Assembly: GCF_000723465.1 (NCBI RefSeq)
Contig: NZ_HF545616.1
Location: 1,674,001 to 1,738,000, forward strand
Reading direction: 5' to 3'
From: Ruminococcus bicirculans (ex Wegman et al. 2014)
GTDB taxonomy: Bacteria > Bacillota > Clostridia > Oscillospirales > Ruminococcaceae
Length of the DNA stretch: 64,000 nucleotides
In this document: positions 18,748 to 28,320 of the stretch, piece after piece
Layout of the letters: each line of letters opens with the position of its first letter
Position numbering within the stretch: position 1 is the first letter of the stretch
Made by a program: the position numbers and the translations under genes
Notes under the pieces: model-generated
Seen by the model: the letters and a program-made list of their open reading frames with translations, nothing else
Told to the model about the DNA's origin: nothing
The model's database searches: none

Positions 18748-19065
18748 TATTTGCACCCCCATGTATAATATTTTATCCTATATTATTATGTATTATGTCG
18801 GAATTTTTCCTATAAAGGGGTTGAAATATGCGAAATAATATGATATAATGATGTAAAGTATTTGAAATAATGCGATATTTGTATAAGAAGCGGATTGTGT
18901 CATGTTTTTTGTTAAAATAAAAAAATATCTTACGAAAACGTTATACTAAGCAGCCAGCTTAACAAAAGTGAAAAAGAATGTGTTATAATTAACATACAAA
19001 AACGTATTATTATGTCAGTTATAGTTGATAATTGACAAATCAATAAGGAAAAGGAGTTTTTTGAC
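18748..19065. promoter_or_regulatory. Divergent regulatory region between XRE regulator and GTPase genes
   Basis: 318 bp without a gene. It holds related AT-rich motifs, GAAATATGCGAAATAAT near 18823 and GAAATAATGCGATATTTG near 18863, which could be operators for the XRE protein. TATAAT-like boxes lie close by (GATATAATG near 18840, GTTATAATT near 18980). AAAAGGAG precedes the GTPase start. Operator assignment is tentative. Confidence 0.4.
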
Positions 19066-20319
19066 ATGAACGAAAACATCAACAAGAAATTTGACGTAAA
19101 AAACTTTGACTATGATAAGTGCTATGAAGAAGTAAAGGAAAATGCTTCAAAAAATATCAATATCATAGTGTGCGGAGCTACCGGCGTTGGCAAAAGCAGC
19201 CTTATAAACGACTTCTTCGAGTTTGATAAGGATAGTGCCGCTCCTGTCGGAAGCAGCGGAAAGCCGCAGACAAGGGGCATACACGAGTATCATTCAAAGA
19301 GCATTACCCTGTTCGACACTGAAGGCTACGAGGTAGAAAGCTCGTCTACGCCGGAAAACAGCGCTTTTTACAAAAATATAATAGATCTTATCGACGAACG
19401 CAAAAATACATATTCTGCGGATTTGGGTATGCACATCCACGAGGTTTGGTACTGCATAAATAACCGCTTCATGGATCTCGATGAAAGGCTGATAAAAGAC
19501 ATACAGGCGAGAAATATCCCCGTGTGCGTTATTATTACAAAGGTGGATAATCTTGACGAGAACGAAGTCGCTCAGATAAAGGACGCTGTCGGCGATGCCG
19601 GAAAACGCAATAGGATAAACGGCGTTGAGGTGTTTACCTATTCTACTAACAGCGATCTTGGCGACGAGTATGTGCAGAAATCTGAGATAAACAGCTGGGC
19701 ACATCATAATCTTGACGATTACCTCAGAGAAAGCTTTATCCCGTCGCTCAAAAAAGCGCAGGGTCAAATGGCAGAAATGATGATAAAGCACAAGATACCG
19801 AAATACGCGGCTTTAGCCGCAGGTATTGTTACGGCTACATCATTTGTACCCGTGCCACTTTCCGATTCGGTACCGCTTATGGGCATACAGGTAAAAATGG
19901 CGATGGATATTTTAAGCTGCTACGGAATAGATAATGATATGAAGGGCGCTGTGAAAAATTTAGCCGGAGCGGGCTTCGTTTCTTATATAGGAAAAACGCT
20001 GGCTTCTCAGCTGCTTTCGGTGATCCCATTTGTCGGCGGCGCGGCGAAAGCCACGGTAAATGTTTCAGTGGCAACTACTGTTACGGCTACCCTCGGCGTT
20101 GCGATAACGAAGATCTGCGAGGAATACACTAAAGCCTGCATAGAGAACGGCGGCTCGAAAGACCTTATGATCACCAAAATTTCCGACTACTTTACTGTTG
20201 AAAATCTGAAAAAGGTAATGAAAGAGATCAGCAAGGGCAAGGATCAGAGAATTGTAGAGAGAATAGTAAAAGCTGTAGTTGATATGTTCAAGGATACGAA
20301 AAAAGGAGCAAGGAAATAA
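19066..20319 (+). CDS. Dynamin/IRG-like P-loop GTPase with hydrophobic C-terminal domain
   Basis: 417 residues. G1 motif CGATGVGKSS (about 38-47), G3 LFDTEGYE, and G4-like ITKVDN mark a TRAFAC GTPase of the Era/YfjP/IRG type. After the G domain a hydrophobic Gly/Ala-rich region (about 245-350: AALAAGIVTATSFVPVPLSD, IGKTLASQLLSVIPFVGGAA) resembles the DUF697-like membrane-associated domain. The ATG of a second GTPase overlaps its stop codon by 1 bp, so the two are translationally coupled. A membrane-linked stress or defence role is plausible but inferred. Confidence 0.8.
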   Translation: MNENINKKFDVKNFDYDKCYEEVKENASKNINIIVCGATGVGKSSLINDFFEFDKDSAAPVGSSGKPQTRGIHEYHSKSITLFDTEGYEVESSSTPENSAFYKNIIDLIDERKNTYSADLGMHIHEVWYCINNRFMDLDERLIKDIQARNIPVCVIITKVDNLDENEVAQIKDAVGDAGKRNRINGVEVFTYSTNSDLGDEYVQKSEINSWAHHNLDDYLRESFIPSLKKAQGQMAEMMIKHKIPKYAALAAGIVTATSFVPVPLSDSVPLMGIQVKMAMDILSCYGIDNDMKGAVKNLAGAGFVSYIGKTLASQLLSVIPFVGGAAKATVNVSVATTVTATLGVAITKICEEYTKACIENGGSKDLMITKISDYFTVENLKKVMKEISKGKDQRIVERIVKAVVDMFKDTKKGARK

Positions 20320-21485
20320 TGGAAGGCGACAAGATAAAAACTAATATACTGATAGCCGGCAAATCGGGCGTTGGCAAAAGCAGTCTGCTGAATTACATAT
20401 TTGGCGAAGAGGTCGCGGAGACGGGTGCGGGAAAGCCCGTAACGGCGGAGGGCCTGCACGAATATTCTTTCGAGCTGAAAGATAACGACCGAATATCTTT
20501 TTCGATATGCGACAGCTGGGGTCTTGAACCCGATAAAGCGGACGAATGGCACAAGCAGATAATCGACAAAGTAGCGGAGTACGACAAGCACTCTATCAAC
20601 GAATGGTTCAGCACCATAATCTACTGCCTTAGCGCCGACTCTGACAGAGTGGAAGATTTTGAGATAAGCATAATAAACGACCTTATAGCTGAGAAAAACA
20701 ACGTAAACGTTGTGATAACTCACTGCAAGTCTGAGAACGACGACAGAGCGGAGCGTATGAAAAAGCGCATAGTTGAAGACGGCGGCGTTTCGGCTGACTC
20801 GGTGATATTTGTAAACAACTATGAGAAAAAACTTATTTCTGGCGAGGTAAAAAAGTTTGGACGCGAAAAGGTAGTAAACTGCATTATCCGCAACTTGTGG
20901 AACAATTACAAGGTAAAAGTGCCGTATAAAATAAAAGAGCACGCCAACGAAATGTTTCGCAGCGAGCACGATAAGTTTCATGATATGGTGGCAAGTACAA
21001 GCTTTGTTCTGCGAAAGCATCATAAGCTCGATAAGTTTGAAGAGGAAATAAACAAAGAATTCACCGTGTTCGTTTATAATTCTGTAAGAAAACTAAATAG
21101 CGAGTTTAACGATGCGTATAATTATTATCAGCAGTTGTCAAAAGAGTATTACACGATCGTTTTTGGTATGGACGCGTTAAAGCTGCTGAACGACCCAATA
21201 ATGTTTTTTGACGCAACAAAGGCTTTCAAAGAAGAAGTAAGTCAGCAGGTGGAAAGGATCGCCGAATCGACGGGAAAAATACTGAAATTCATGAATCAGG
21301 ACGTTACCAAAGAGCTTATGAAAAAGCTTTTTGCAGAGATAAAGATAAACGTAAAGACGGCAAAAGCTATCAAAAACGACCTTCATGAAACGGTGGACAG
21401 GTACATTGTAAGAACGAAAGGCGTAGTTTTTGAAGAGATCGAGAAAACTGAGGAAAAGCTGCTTGCTATCGAGATCAAGATATAG
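20319..21485 (+). CDS. Second P-loop GTPase, paired with the upstream GTPase
   Basis: 388 residues. G1 IAGKSGVGKSSLLNYIFG (about 10-27), Thr in the switch region (KPVTAEGLHEY), a G3-like SICDSWG instead of DxxG with Gly after Trp, and G4-like VITHCKSE in place of NKxD. The G domain is followed by a long helical region without strong membrane segments. The unusual G3 and G4 suggest altered nucleotide specificity or a regulatory partner. The start overlaps the first GTPase stop (TAATG), which implies a stoichiometric pair, perhaps a heterodimer. Confidence 0.78.
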   Translation: MEGDKIKTNILIAGKSGVGKSSLLNYIFGEEVAETGAGKPVTAEGLHEYSFELKDNDRISFSICDSWGLEPDKADEWHKQIIDKVAEYDKHSINEWFSTIIYCLSADSDRVEDFEISIINDLIAEKNNVNVVITHCKSENDDRAERMKKRIVEDGGVSADSVIFVNNYEKKLISGEVKKFGREKVVNCIIRNLWNNYKVKVPYKIKEHANEMFRSEHDKFHDMVASTSFVLRKHHKLDKFEEEINKEFTVFVYNSVRKLNSEFNDAYNYYQQLSKEYYTIVFGMDALKLLNDPIMFFDATKAFKEEVSQQVERIAESTGKILKFMNQDVTKELMKKLFAEIKINVKTAKAIKNDLHETVDRYIVRTKGVVFEEIEKTEEKLLAIEIKI

Positions 21486-21498
21486 GGGGTGCAACCAA

Positions 21499-22614
21499 AT
21501 GACCATAAAAAAGCTAACAGCAATAGTCCTCACGGGTGCGCTGTTGCTGCTCACCGCTTGTTCTGACAGCGATTCAGGCAGCGACAAAAAAAGCAAGAAG
21601 AAAGACTACTACACCATTGGCGAAACTTGGACAGTTGACGGGCAGTGGTCGCTTACCGTTACAGGCGTCACGGAAACGGCTGAGCGCAATGAGTATGCGG
21701 ACGAAAAACCTGCGGCGGTCTATATCGTGGACTACGAATATACAAACATCGGTTACGAGGACGAGGACGGCATAGCAAAGGGCATTTTCTTCGACATGGA
21801 GGACACCATAATAGACAGCAATGGCGTTATGGGTTACAGTTACCCGGGCGACGTTACGAGAAACCCAAATGAAGCGCCTATCGGAAGCACCTGCAAGGCT
21901 CAGGCTTGCATTGGTGTGGACAATGCGGGCGATTTCAGGATCACTGAGAGCCATTATGATTCAGACGGTGACGAACATTCGACGACTTTTCTTATCGAAG
22001 TTGGCGGTAGTTCGGCAGACGAAAAATCTGACAGCGCCGCTCAGCCGACGGAAACTACCACCACTACGACCGCCGAGGCGACTACAACTAAGCCCGTGAC
22101 CACGCTTGCGCCGTATGACATTTACGACGACACGGTGTATGCGAACGACCTTATCTACGAAACGGCGGACGATATTTTTGCCGAGCTGGGTGACGATTTC
22201 AGCATGGATTTTATATCAGTGGGGCAGGAAAACATCATCGCCGTGGAGAACGACGACGTGTACCCGAACACGAAGATCGGCTTTTATACCACGGACATAC
22301 AGAACATCGGCACGCTTGATTTTCCGTACGCGATACACGTCACGCCGGGCGGATACATCACCGAGGGCGTGCAGGTTGGAATGACGTACAACGAGCTGAA
22401 AGCCATTTGCCCGAGCCTGGAGGGCGCAACGCTTGACGGCGGAACGTTCGGCCCGACGGCGTGGATAAACATAGACGGCAACGCGTGGGGCATAGAGTTC
22501 GACGTATCGCAGGCAGACCGCGAGCGGCTAGGCATGGCGGTAGGCGTAGCTGTTGATCTTTCGGAGCTTAATCCTAAGAGTACACTAGGGTATTATATTA
22601 GTTCGCTGAGCTGA
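21499..22614 (+). CDS. Secreted lipoprotein with Thr-rich linker
   Basis: Start at 21499 with GGGGGTG upstream. Residues 1-21 form a lipoprotein signal peptide ending in the lipobox LLTAC. An acidic and basic spacer follows (SDSDSGSDKKSKKKD), then a DUF4352-like beta domain (about 35-170). A Thr/Glu/Ala linker (TETTTTTTAEATTTKP) leads to a second beta-rich domain (about 200-371). The protein is probably anchored to the outer face of the membrane. It lies 13 bp after the second GTPase, so it may be in that operon and link a cell-surface event to the GTPases. Confidence 0.8.
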   Translation: MTIKKLTAIVLTGALLLLTACSDSDSGSDKKSKKKDYYTIGETWTVDGQWSLTVTGVTETAERNEYADEKPAAVYIVDYEYTNIGYEDEDGIAKGIFFDMEDTIIDSNGVMGYSYPGDVTRNPNEAPIGSTCKAQACIGVDNAGDFRITESHYDSDGDEHSTTFLIEVGGSSADEKSDSAAQPTETTTTTTAEATTTKPVTTLAPYDIYDDTVYANDLIYETADDIFAELGDDFSMDFISVGQENIIAVENDDVYPNTKIGFYTTDIQNIGTLDFPYAIHVTPGGYITEGVQVGMTYNELKAICPSLEGATLDGGTFGPTAWINIDGNAWGIEFDVSQADRERLGMAVGVAVDLSELNPKSTLGYYISSLS

Positions 22615-22633
22615 TATTTTTTGAATTTTGTTA

Positions 22634-22678
22634 TGGCAGCTTTTCGGCTTTTTAAGGAGTCGGAAGGCTGCTTTTTTT
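22634..22678 (+). terminator. Terminator after the GTPase/lipoprotein operon
   Basis: GGCAGCTTTTCGGC and GTCGGAAGGCTGC form an imperfect stem followed by TTTTTTT. Confidence 0.7.
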
Positions 22679-22828
22679 ACCTTAAATTTAGTGACTTTAC
22701 TTCATTTTTTATTACAAAGCAATAAAAAACGCAGCTAAATGATTGACTATTTGTGGGAAATGTGGTATAATGTGATGTGAATATATAACTTCTTATAATT
22801 TTATCTTATCTGAAGTGGAGGTGTGACA

Positions 22829-25165
22829 ATGACCATACTTGCAAAAAAAGAAATGTCAGAAGAGGATATAAAGCTTCAATTCATTACTCCTGCTATTCTT
22901 GATAAGTGGGATAAAAACAGAATTACAATGGAAACAAGGATCACCGACGGTAAGATCTGTCTGAACGGTAACTTTGTCCATCGTGATAAGAAAAGCGCCA
23001 AGTTTGCCGATTATGTTCTGTATTGGAGCAGCAGTTTCCCCATAGCGATAGTTGAGGCTAAGGACAATAACCATAGCGTATCATTCGGCTTACAACAGGC
23101 TATAGCTTATGCTCAGATGATGGATGTACCTTTCGTTTACAGCTCCAATGGTGATGCTTTCTATGAACACGATATGCTGACAGGTATGGAGTGTGAAATT
23201 GCACTTGATGATTTCCCTACACCTAATGAGCTTATGGAACGATACAAGGCAAATGCGAACGGCGGGCAAGGGCTGTCAGAGAATGAGCTTGCAGTCATCA
23301 GCCAGCCTTACTATTCAAGCCAGAATACCTACGAGCCAAGATATTATCAGCGAGTGGCAGTAAACCGTACTGTTGATGCTATTGCTCGTGGTGTAATGAG
23401 ACTCCTGCTCGTCATGGCAACAGGCACGGGCAAGACCTATACTGCGTTCCAGATCGTGTACCGTCTGCTTAAAAGCGGTATGAAGCGTAAGATACTGTAT
23501 CTTGCCGACAGGAATATTCTTGTGGATCAGTCTATACAGCAGGATTTCTCTCCGCTTGAAAAGGTCATCCACAAGATCAATGTTGCTAAGGATAACAAAA
23601 CCACTATCACCTCACATCAGGTCTATTTCTCGCTGTATCAGCAGTTGATCGGTGATGATGATAAGGAGCATTTCTCCGAGCTGTTTGACAAGGATTTCTT
23701 TGACCTTATTATCGTAGATGAGTGTCACAGAGGCAGCGCCAAAGAGGATAGCAAGTGGCGCAGGATACTGGATTACTTCTCCTCGGCTACACAGATCGGT
23801 ATGACCGCTACTCCGAAGGAGACAACATATACTTCTAACATTTCGTATTTTGGCGAACCGATCTACACATACTCCCTCAAAAACGGCATTGAGGACGGAT
23901 TTCTCGCCCCGTTTAAGGTCATCAGCATCACAACAGACATTAGTGACGGCTGGAGACCGCTGAAAGGACAGCGAGATTATTACGGCAACGAAATTGAGGA
24001 CAGGATATACAACAATACCGACTATGACTACAATATCATCATTCAGGACAGAATCAACCAGGTTGCCCTTGAAATTACGAACTACCTTATCAGCACAGAC
24101 CGTATGCAGAAAACGATAGTATTCTGTGCGACAGAGGACGCTGCGGAGCGTATGAGAGTGGCTCTTGTCAACTTCAATAAGGATATGGTTGCTCAGAATC
24201 CTGATTATGTGGTGCGTATCACAGGCTCGGACGAGTACGGCAAGAGCAAACTCGATTACTTCATTTCTGTCGGCTCTCCTTATCCTGTTATCGCCACGAC
24301 TTCCAAGCTCCTGTCTACGGGTGCGGATTGCAAAATGACCAAGCTGATCGTGCTTGATGAAAATATCGGCTCTATGACTGAGTTCAAGCAGATCATCGGC
24401 AGAGGTACCAGACTGCGTGAAAAAGAGGGCAAGACGCACTTTGTAGTTATGGATTTCAGAGGTGTGACAAGGCTGTTCTACGATAAAAAGTGGGACGGTC
24501 CGATTGAAATTGATCCGAACTATCACCCTCCGAAACCAAAAGAGGGACCGGATATTATTGTCGATCCGCCTGCACCTCCTCCTGAGCCGCAGGAAAAGCC
24601 CTATGTTGATGTGAACGGCTGTACTGTCCGTATCATCAACAAGGTGGTATCGGTGTACGATGCCGACGGCAAGCTCCTCCGACATGAGAACATCATAGAC
24701 TATACAAGAACAAATATCCTCGGAGAATACGCCGACTTAGAGCATTTTATCAGAAGTTGGAACGGCGAGGAAAAGAAAAAGACCATATCTGAGCTTTTCA
24801 AGGAACACGGCATTGACCTGCAAGCGCTGAAAGAATCGCAGGGTATGGGTGATATTGACGATTTTGATTTTATCATTCATGTTGCGTTCGACAAGAAACC
24901 GCTGACACGGAGAGAGCGTGCGAATGATGTGAAGAAGCGTGACTTCATCAGCAAGTACAGCGGAATGGCAAGAGAGGTCATAGAAGCTCTGCTTGAAATG
25001 TACTCCAACGAGGGTATCTATCAGATAGAGGATACGCAGGTATTGAAGCTTGATCCGTTTATTAGAATGGGCAAGCCTGTCGCACTTGTCAAGCTGTTTG
25101 GTGGTAAGGACGGCTATTTGCAGGCGATCCGTGAGCTTGAAGAAGAAATATACAAGGTGGTATAA
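22829..25165 (+). CDS. hsdR: Type I restriction enzyme, R subunit
   Basis: Start at the ATG at 22829, with GGAGG 7 bp before; a GTG 6 bp earlier is too close. 778 residues. The N-terminus has a PD-(D/E)XK nuclease reading (AKFADYVLYW... PIAIVEAKD). The SF2 translocase has Walker A MATGTGKTYTAFQ, DECH box IIVDECHRGS, motif III GMTATPKE and motif VI QIIGRGTRLRE. A Pro-rich joint (PPAPPPEPQEKP) leads to the EcoEI-type C-terminal domain. It cuts unmodified DNA after ATP-driven translocation, in complex with HsdM and HsdS. First gene of hsdRMS. Confidence 0.95.
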   Translation: MTILAKKEMSEEDIKLQFITPAILDKWDKNRITMETRITDGKICLNGNFVHRDKKSAKFADYVLYWSSSFPIAIVEAKDNNHSVSFGLQQAIAYAQMMDVPFVYSSNGDAFYEHDMLTGMECEIALDDFPTPNELMERYKANANGGQGLSENELAVISQPYYSSQNTYEPRYYQRVAVNRTVDAIARGVMRLLLVMATGTGKTYTAFQIVYRLLKSGMKRKILYLADRNILVDQSIQQDFSPLEKVIHKINVAKDNKTTITSHQVYFSLYQQLIGDDDKEHFSELFDKDFFDLIIVDECHRGSAKEDSKWRRILDYFSSATQIGMTATPKETTYTSNISYFGEPIYTYSLKNGIEDGFLAPFKVISITTDISDGWRPLKGQRDYYGNEIEDRIYNNTDYDYNIIIQDRINQVALEITNYLISTDRMQKTIVFCATEDAAERMRVALVNFNKDMVAQNPDYVVRITGSDEYGKSKLDYFISVGSPYPVIATTSKLLSTGADCKMTKLIVLDENIGSMTEFKQIIGRGTRLREKEGKTHFVVMDFRGVTRLFYDKKWDGPIEIDPNYHPPKPKEGPDIIVDPPAPPPEPQEKPYVDVNGCTVRIINKVVSVYDADGKLLRHENIIDYTRTNILGEYADLEHFIRSWNGEEKKKTISELFKEHGIDLQALKESQGMGDIDDFDFIIHVAFDKKPLTRRERANDVKKRDFISKYSGMAREVIEALLEMYSNEGIYQIEDTQVLKLDPFIRMGKPVALVKLFGGKDGYLQAIRELEEEIYKVV

Positions 25166-25168
25166 AAC

Positions 25169-26656
25169 ATGAGCAGTTTAGGTAATTTCGTAAAGAGATT
25201 ACGGGATATTATGAGAAACGATGCAGGTATCAACGGTGATGCACAGCGTATCGAGCAGATCGCTTGGCTGCTGTTTCTCAAGGTTTACGACACAAAGGAA
25301 GAAGATTGGGAATTTGATGATGATGCCTATGAGTCTATTATCCCCGAAGATTGCCGTTGGCGTAATTGGGCGGTAGATGACGGCAAGGGTACAGCTTTGA
25401 CAGGTGATGATCTGCTTGATTTCGTCAATAATACGCTGTTTCCCACGCTGAAAGGCATACAAGTTTCCAAGACTACACCTATCAATAAGGCTATCGTCAA
25501 GACAACATTTGAGGACACCAACAACTACATGAAGGACGGTGTTTTGCTCCGACAGGTGGTCAATGTCATTGATGAGCTTGACCTCACCAATTATGAGGAA
25601 AGCCACGCATTTGGCGATATTTATGAGTCTATCCTGAAAGAGTTGCAAAGTGCAGGCTCTGCCGGTGAGTTTTACACGCCCCGTGCTGTGACTGACTTCA
25701 TGGCACAGATGATAAAGCCTGTAATCGGTGAAAAGATGGCTGATTTTGCCTGCGGTACGGGCGGATTTATCATCAGTTGGCTCAAAGCCCTTGAATCACA
25801 GAAAAAGACTGTTGAGGACAGAGCGGCGTTTGATACCTCGGTTTACGGTATTGAAAAGAAGCAGTTCCCGTATATGCTTTGTGTCACAAACCTTCTGCTC
25901 CATGATATTGACACACCGAGAGTATATCATGATAATTCGCTGTTAAAGGATGTTCTTGACTATACGGAGGACGATCAGTTTGATGTGGTTCTGATGAATC
26001 CACCATACGGCGGCAGCGAGAAAACGGAAGTCAAGAATCATTTTCCGTCTGATCTCGCAAGCAGTGAGACTGCTGACCTGTTCATGTCGGTCATTATGTA
26101 CCGCCTGAAGCAGAACGGCAGAGCTGCGGTCATTCTCCCTGACGGTTTCCTGTTTGGTACGGATAACGCAAAGGTCGCTATCAAGAAAAAGCTGATGAGC
26201 GAGTTCAATCTGCACACTGTCATTCGTATGCCGCACAGCGTTTTTGCTCCGTACACCTCTATTACTACAAATATCCTGTTCTTTGACAGGACAGGCTCGA
26301 CGAAGGAAACATGGTTCTATCGTCTGGATATGCCCGACGGATACAAGAACTTCTCCAAGACCAAGCCTATGAAGCTCGAACACTTTGCTCCTGCTGTTGA
26401 GTGGTGGAGCGACCGACAGGAGATCACCATTGACGGCTTTGACAAGGCGAAGAAGTACACAGTTGAGGAGCTTGCGGAGAGAAGCTATAATATTGACCTC
26501 TGCGGTTTCCCTCATGAGGAAGAAGAAATACTCCCTCCGAGAGAGCTGATCCAGCAGTATCAGGAGAAGCGTGCAAGCCTGAATGCGGATATTGACCGTA
26601 TTTTGGAGCAGATCACGGGTATTCTCGGTATCAGCGATATGGAGGACTTGACATGA
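25169..26656 (+). CDS. hsdM: Type I restriction-modification, M subunit (N6-adenine methyltransferase)
   Basis: 495 residues, starting 3 bp after hsdR. An HsdM N-terminal helical domain is followed by N6_Mtase motifs: GEFYTPRAVTDFMAQMI, FACGTGGFIISWL (SAM binding, motif I) and VVLMNPPYGGSE (catalytic NPPY, motif IV). It methylates adenine at the site chosen by HsdS. Its TGA overlaps the hsdS ATG (ATGA), so hsdM and hsdS are coupled. Confidence 0.96.
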   Translation: MSSLGNFVKRLRDIMRNDAGINGDAQRIEQIAWLLFLKVYDTKEEDWEFDDDAYESIIPEDCRWRNWAVDDGKGTALTGDDLLDFVNNTLFPTLKGIQVSKTTPINKAIVKTTFEDTNNYMKDGVLLRQVVNVIDELDLTNYEESHAFGDIYESILKELQSAGSAGEFYTPRAVTDFMAQMIKPVIGEKMADFACGTGGFIISWLKALESQKKTVEDRAAFDTSVYGIEKKQFPYMLCVTNLLLHDIDTPRVYHDNSLLKDVLDYTEDDQFDVVLMNPPYGGSEKTEVKNHFPSDLASSETADLFMSVIMYRLKQNGRAAVILPDGFLFGTDNAKVAIKKKLMSEFNLHTVIRMPHSVFAPYTSITTNILFFDRTGSTKETWFYRLDMPDGYKNFSKTKPMKLEHFAPAVEWWSDRQEITIDGFDKAKKYTVEELAERSYNIDLCGFPHEEEEILPPRELIQQYQEKRASLNADIDRILEQITGILGISDMEDLT

Positions 26657-27408
26657 CAGCACAGCAGCTAAAAAACTCCATACTCCAAATGGCAGTGCAG
26701 GGCAAGCTCGTTCCGCAAGATCCCAGCGATGAGCCTGCAAGTGTACTGTTAGAGCGTATCAGAGCTGAAAAACAGGAACTTATAAAACAGGGAAAAATCA
26801 AGAAAAACAAGAATGAATCCGTCATCATTACAAGGGATAAAATTCCTTATGAGATCATCGACGGAAAAGAGCGGTGTATCGCCGATGAAGTGCCGTTTGA
26901 GATTCCGGATAGTTGGTGCTGGTGTAGGCTGGGAACGATATTTCAGCATAACACAGGCAAGACTCTTAATTCCTCAAATCATCAAGGAACAATGATGCAG
27001 TATATTACAACCTCTAATCTATATTGGGACAGGTTTGAATTGGATAAGCTCAGGGAAATGCTATTTACAGACAGCGAGGTAGAAAAATGCACTGTCACTA
27101 AGGGTGACTTGCTTGTTTGTGAAGGCGGAGATATAGGCAGAGCGGCAATCTGGAATTATGACTATCCTATGCGTATTCAGAATCACATACACAGATTACG
27201 CTCTTATGCTCCCGTCGAGGTTTACTTCTTCTATTATGTGTTTTATCTGTATAAAAGAGCTGGATTGATTGGCGGTAAGGGTATAGGCATACAAGGACTT
27301 TCATCAAATGCAATAGACAAGTTACTAATACCACTCCCACCTTTAGCTGAGCAAAAGAAAATAGTCGCAAAGATAGAAGAACTTATGCAATACTGCGACA
27401 AGCTATAA
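26653..27408 (+). CDS. hsdS: Type I restriction-modification, S subunit (expressed copy, single target-recognition domain)
   Basis: 251 residues, about half the usual HsdS length. An N-terminal conserved helical region (about 1-93) is followed by one target-recognition domain (TRD) and one conserved C-terminal helix (LPPLAEQKKIVAKIEELM). It may therefore act as a half-subunit dimer. Codons about 26-93 lie in a 203-bp stretch repeated, inverted, in the second hsdS at 29027-30376. A tyrosine recombinase gene lies between. The TRD differs from both TRDs of the other copy. It ends directly before a terminator. Confidence 0.92.
   Translation: MTAQQLKNSILQMAVQGKLVPQDPSDEPASVLLERIRAEKQELIKQGKIKKNKNESVIITRDKIPYEIIDGKERCIADEVPFEIPDSWCWCRLGTIFQHNTGKTLNSSNHQGTMMQYITTSNLYWDRFELDKLREMLFTDSEVEKCTVTKGDLLVCEGGDIGRAAIWNYDYPMRIQNHIHRLRSYAPVEVYFFYYVFYLYKRAGLIGGKGIGIQGLSSNAIDKLLIPLPPLAEQKKIVAKIEELMQYCDKL
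26728..26930 (+). repeat. hsdS inverted repeat, left arm
   Basis: 203 bp matching the complement of 29460-29662 with one mismatch (26745). 185 consecutive bases (26746-26930) are identical. The similarity ends abruptly at 26931, where the TRD codons begin. These arms bound an invertible segment of about 2.5 kb. Confidence 0.93.
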
Positions 27409-27410
27409 AA

Positions 27411-27450
27411 AACGGGCATACTCTCGTTTCTGAGGGTATGCCCGTTGTGT
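27411..27450 (+). terminator. Terminator of hsdRMS
   Basis: AACGGGCATACTCTC and GAGGGTATGCCCGTT form a nearly perfect stem right after hsdS. The T run (GTGTTT) is weak. The hairpin also lies just past the stop codon of the convergent recombinase gene and may serve both. Confidence 0.7.
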
Positions 27451-27457
27451 TTATGGA

Positions 27458-28261
27458 TCACCAGTCAATTATACTGTCTACGATCTCACGCTGTTCCGTG
27501 GCGGTCTTGCGGAGATAAATGCGAGTTGTTTCAATGCTCTCATGTCCCATAAGGTCTGCGAGAAACGCTATATCATTGCAGCGATCAAGAAAGCTCTTGG
27601 CAAAGCGATGACGGAACGAGTGCGGATATACCACCTTTGTGTCAATGCCGTACTTCTCGGCAAACTTCTTCAATTCGCCCGAAATGCCCCTTGTGGTGAT
27701 ACGCTGTCCACGCTGATTGAGGAAGATAAAACCGCTGTCCTGCTTCTTTTCTGCAAGCCACGCAAGGGCTTCTTCCTGCAAGGACTTCGGAATGTAGATG
27801 CGGCGGAGCTTACCGCCCTTAGAGTACAAGTCGAGATAGCCGAGTCTGACGTGTTCCACCTTGATCTGGATCAACTCACTCACTCTCGCGCCCGTGGCAG
27901 CAAGAAAGCGGACCACAAAGTACCAGAACAATTCGCCGTCCTCTTTCAGACGCTTCTTGAAGTACAAGTAATCCGCTTCACTGATAACATTTTCGAGGAA
28001 CGGCTTCTGCTGAACCTTTACAAAGGACAGCTTCCACTTCTCCTTGCCCACGCTTTCAAGGTAGCAGTTCATTCCACGCAGTCGGAGATTTACCGTCTGC
28101 GGTTTGAAGTGATCCACAAGCCACACCTTGTATGCCGTGAGGTTCTTCTTGGTCACGCTGCCGTACTGCTCGATGAACTGTCTCAGAGCGAACAGATAGG
28201 CAAACTTCGAGTTTTCGGACAGATTTGTCTTGTCCAAATATGCCTTAAATGTGTCAATCAT
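27458..28261 (-). CDS. Tyrosine recombinase for hsdS inversion (XerC/D-like)
   Basis: 267 residues. The N-terminal core-binding domain resembles XerC/D (YLDKTNLSENSKFAYLFALRQFI). Catalytic residues are visible in ATGARVSELI (Arg), YPHSFRHRFAK (HxxR), LMGHESIETTRIYLR (His and Tyr). Recombinase genes of this size next to inverted hsdS genes are known to invert specificity cassettes in several Firmicutes. This gene lies inside the segment bounded by the inverted repeats, so it would flip with it. Confidence 0.92.
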   Translation of the reverse strand: MIDTFKAYLDKTNLSENSKFAYLFALRQFIEQYGSVTKKNLTAYKVWLVDHFKPQTVNLRLRGMNCYLESVGKEKWKLSFVKVQQKPFLENVISEADYLYFKKRLKEDGELFWYFVVRFLAATGARVSELIQIKVEHVRLGYLDLYSKGGKLRRIYIPKSLQEEALAWLAEKKQDSGFIFLNQRGQRITTRGISGELKKFAEKYGIDTKVVYPHSFRHRFAKSFLDRCNDIAFLADLMGHESIETTRIYLRKTATEQREIVDSIIDW

Positions 28262-28320
28262 ATCGAAAGACCTCCTTCCGATATAATTATAACTGAATAT
28301 ACGATTTAAAAAAATAGGTA

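Noticed and set aside
23612-24685. A 357-codon minus-strand frame
   Set aside because: Shadow of hsdR, which has complete helicase motifs on the plus strand.
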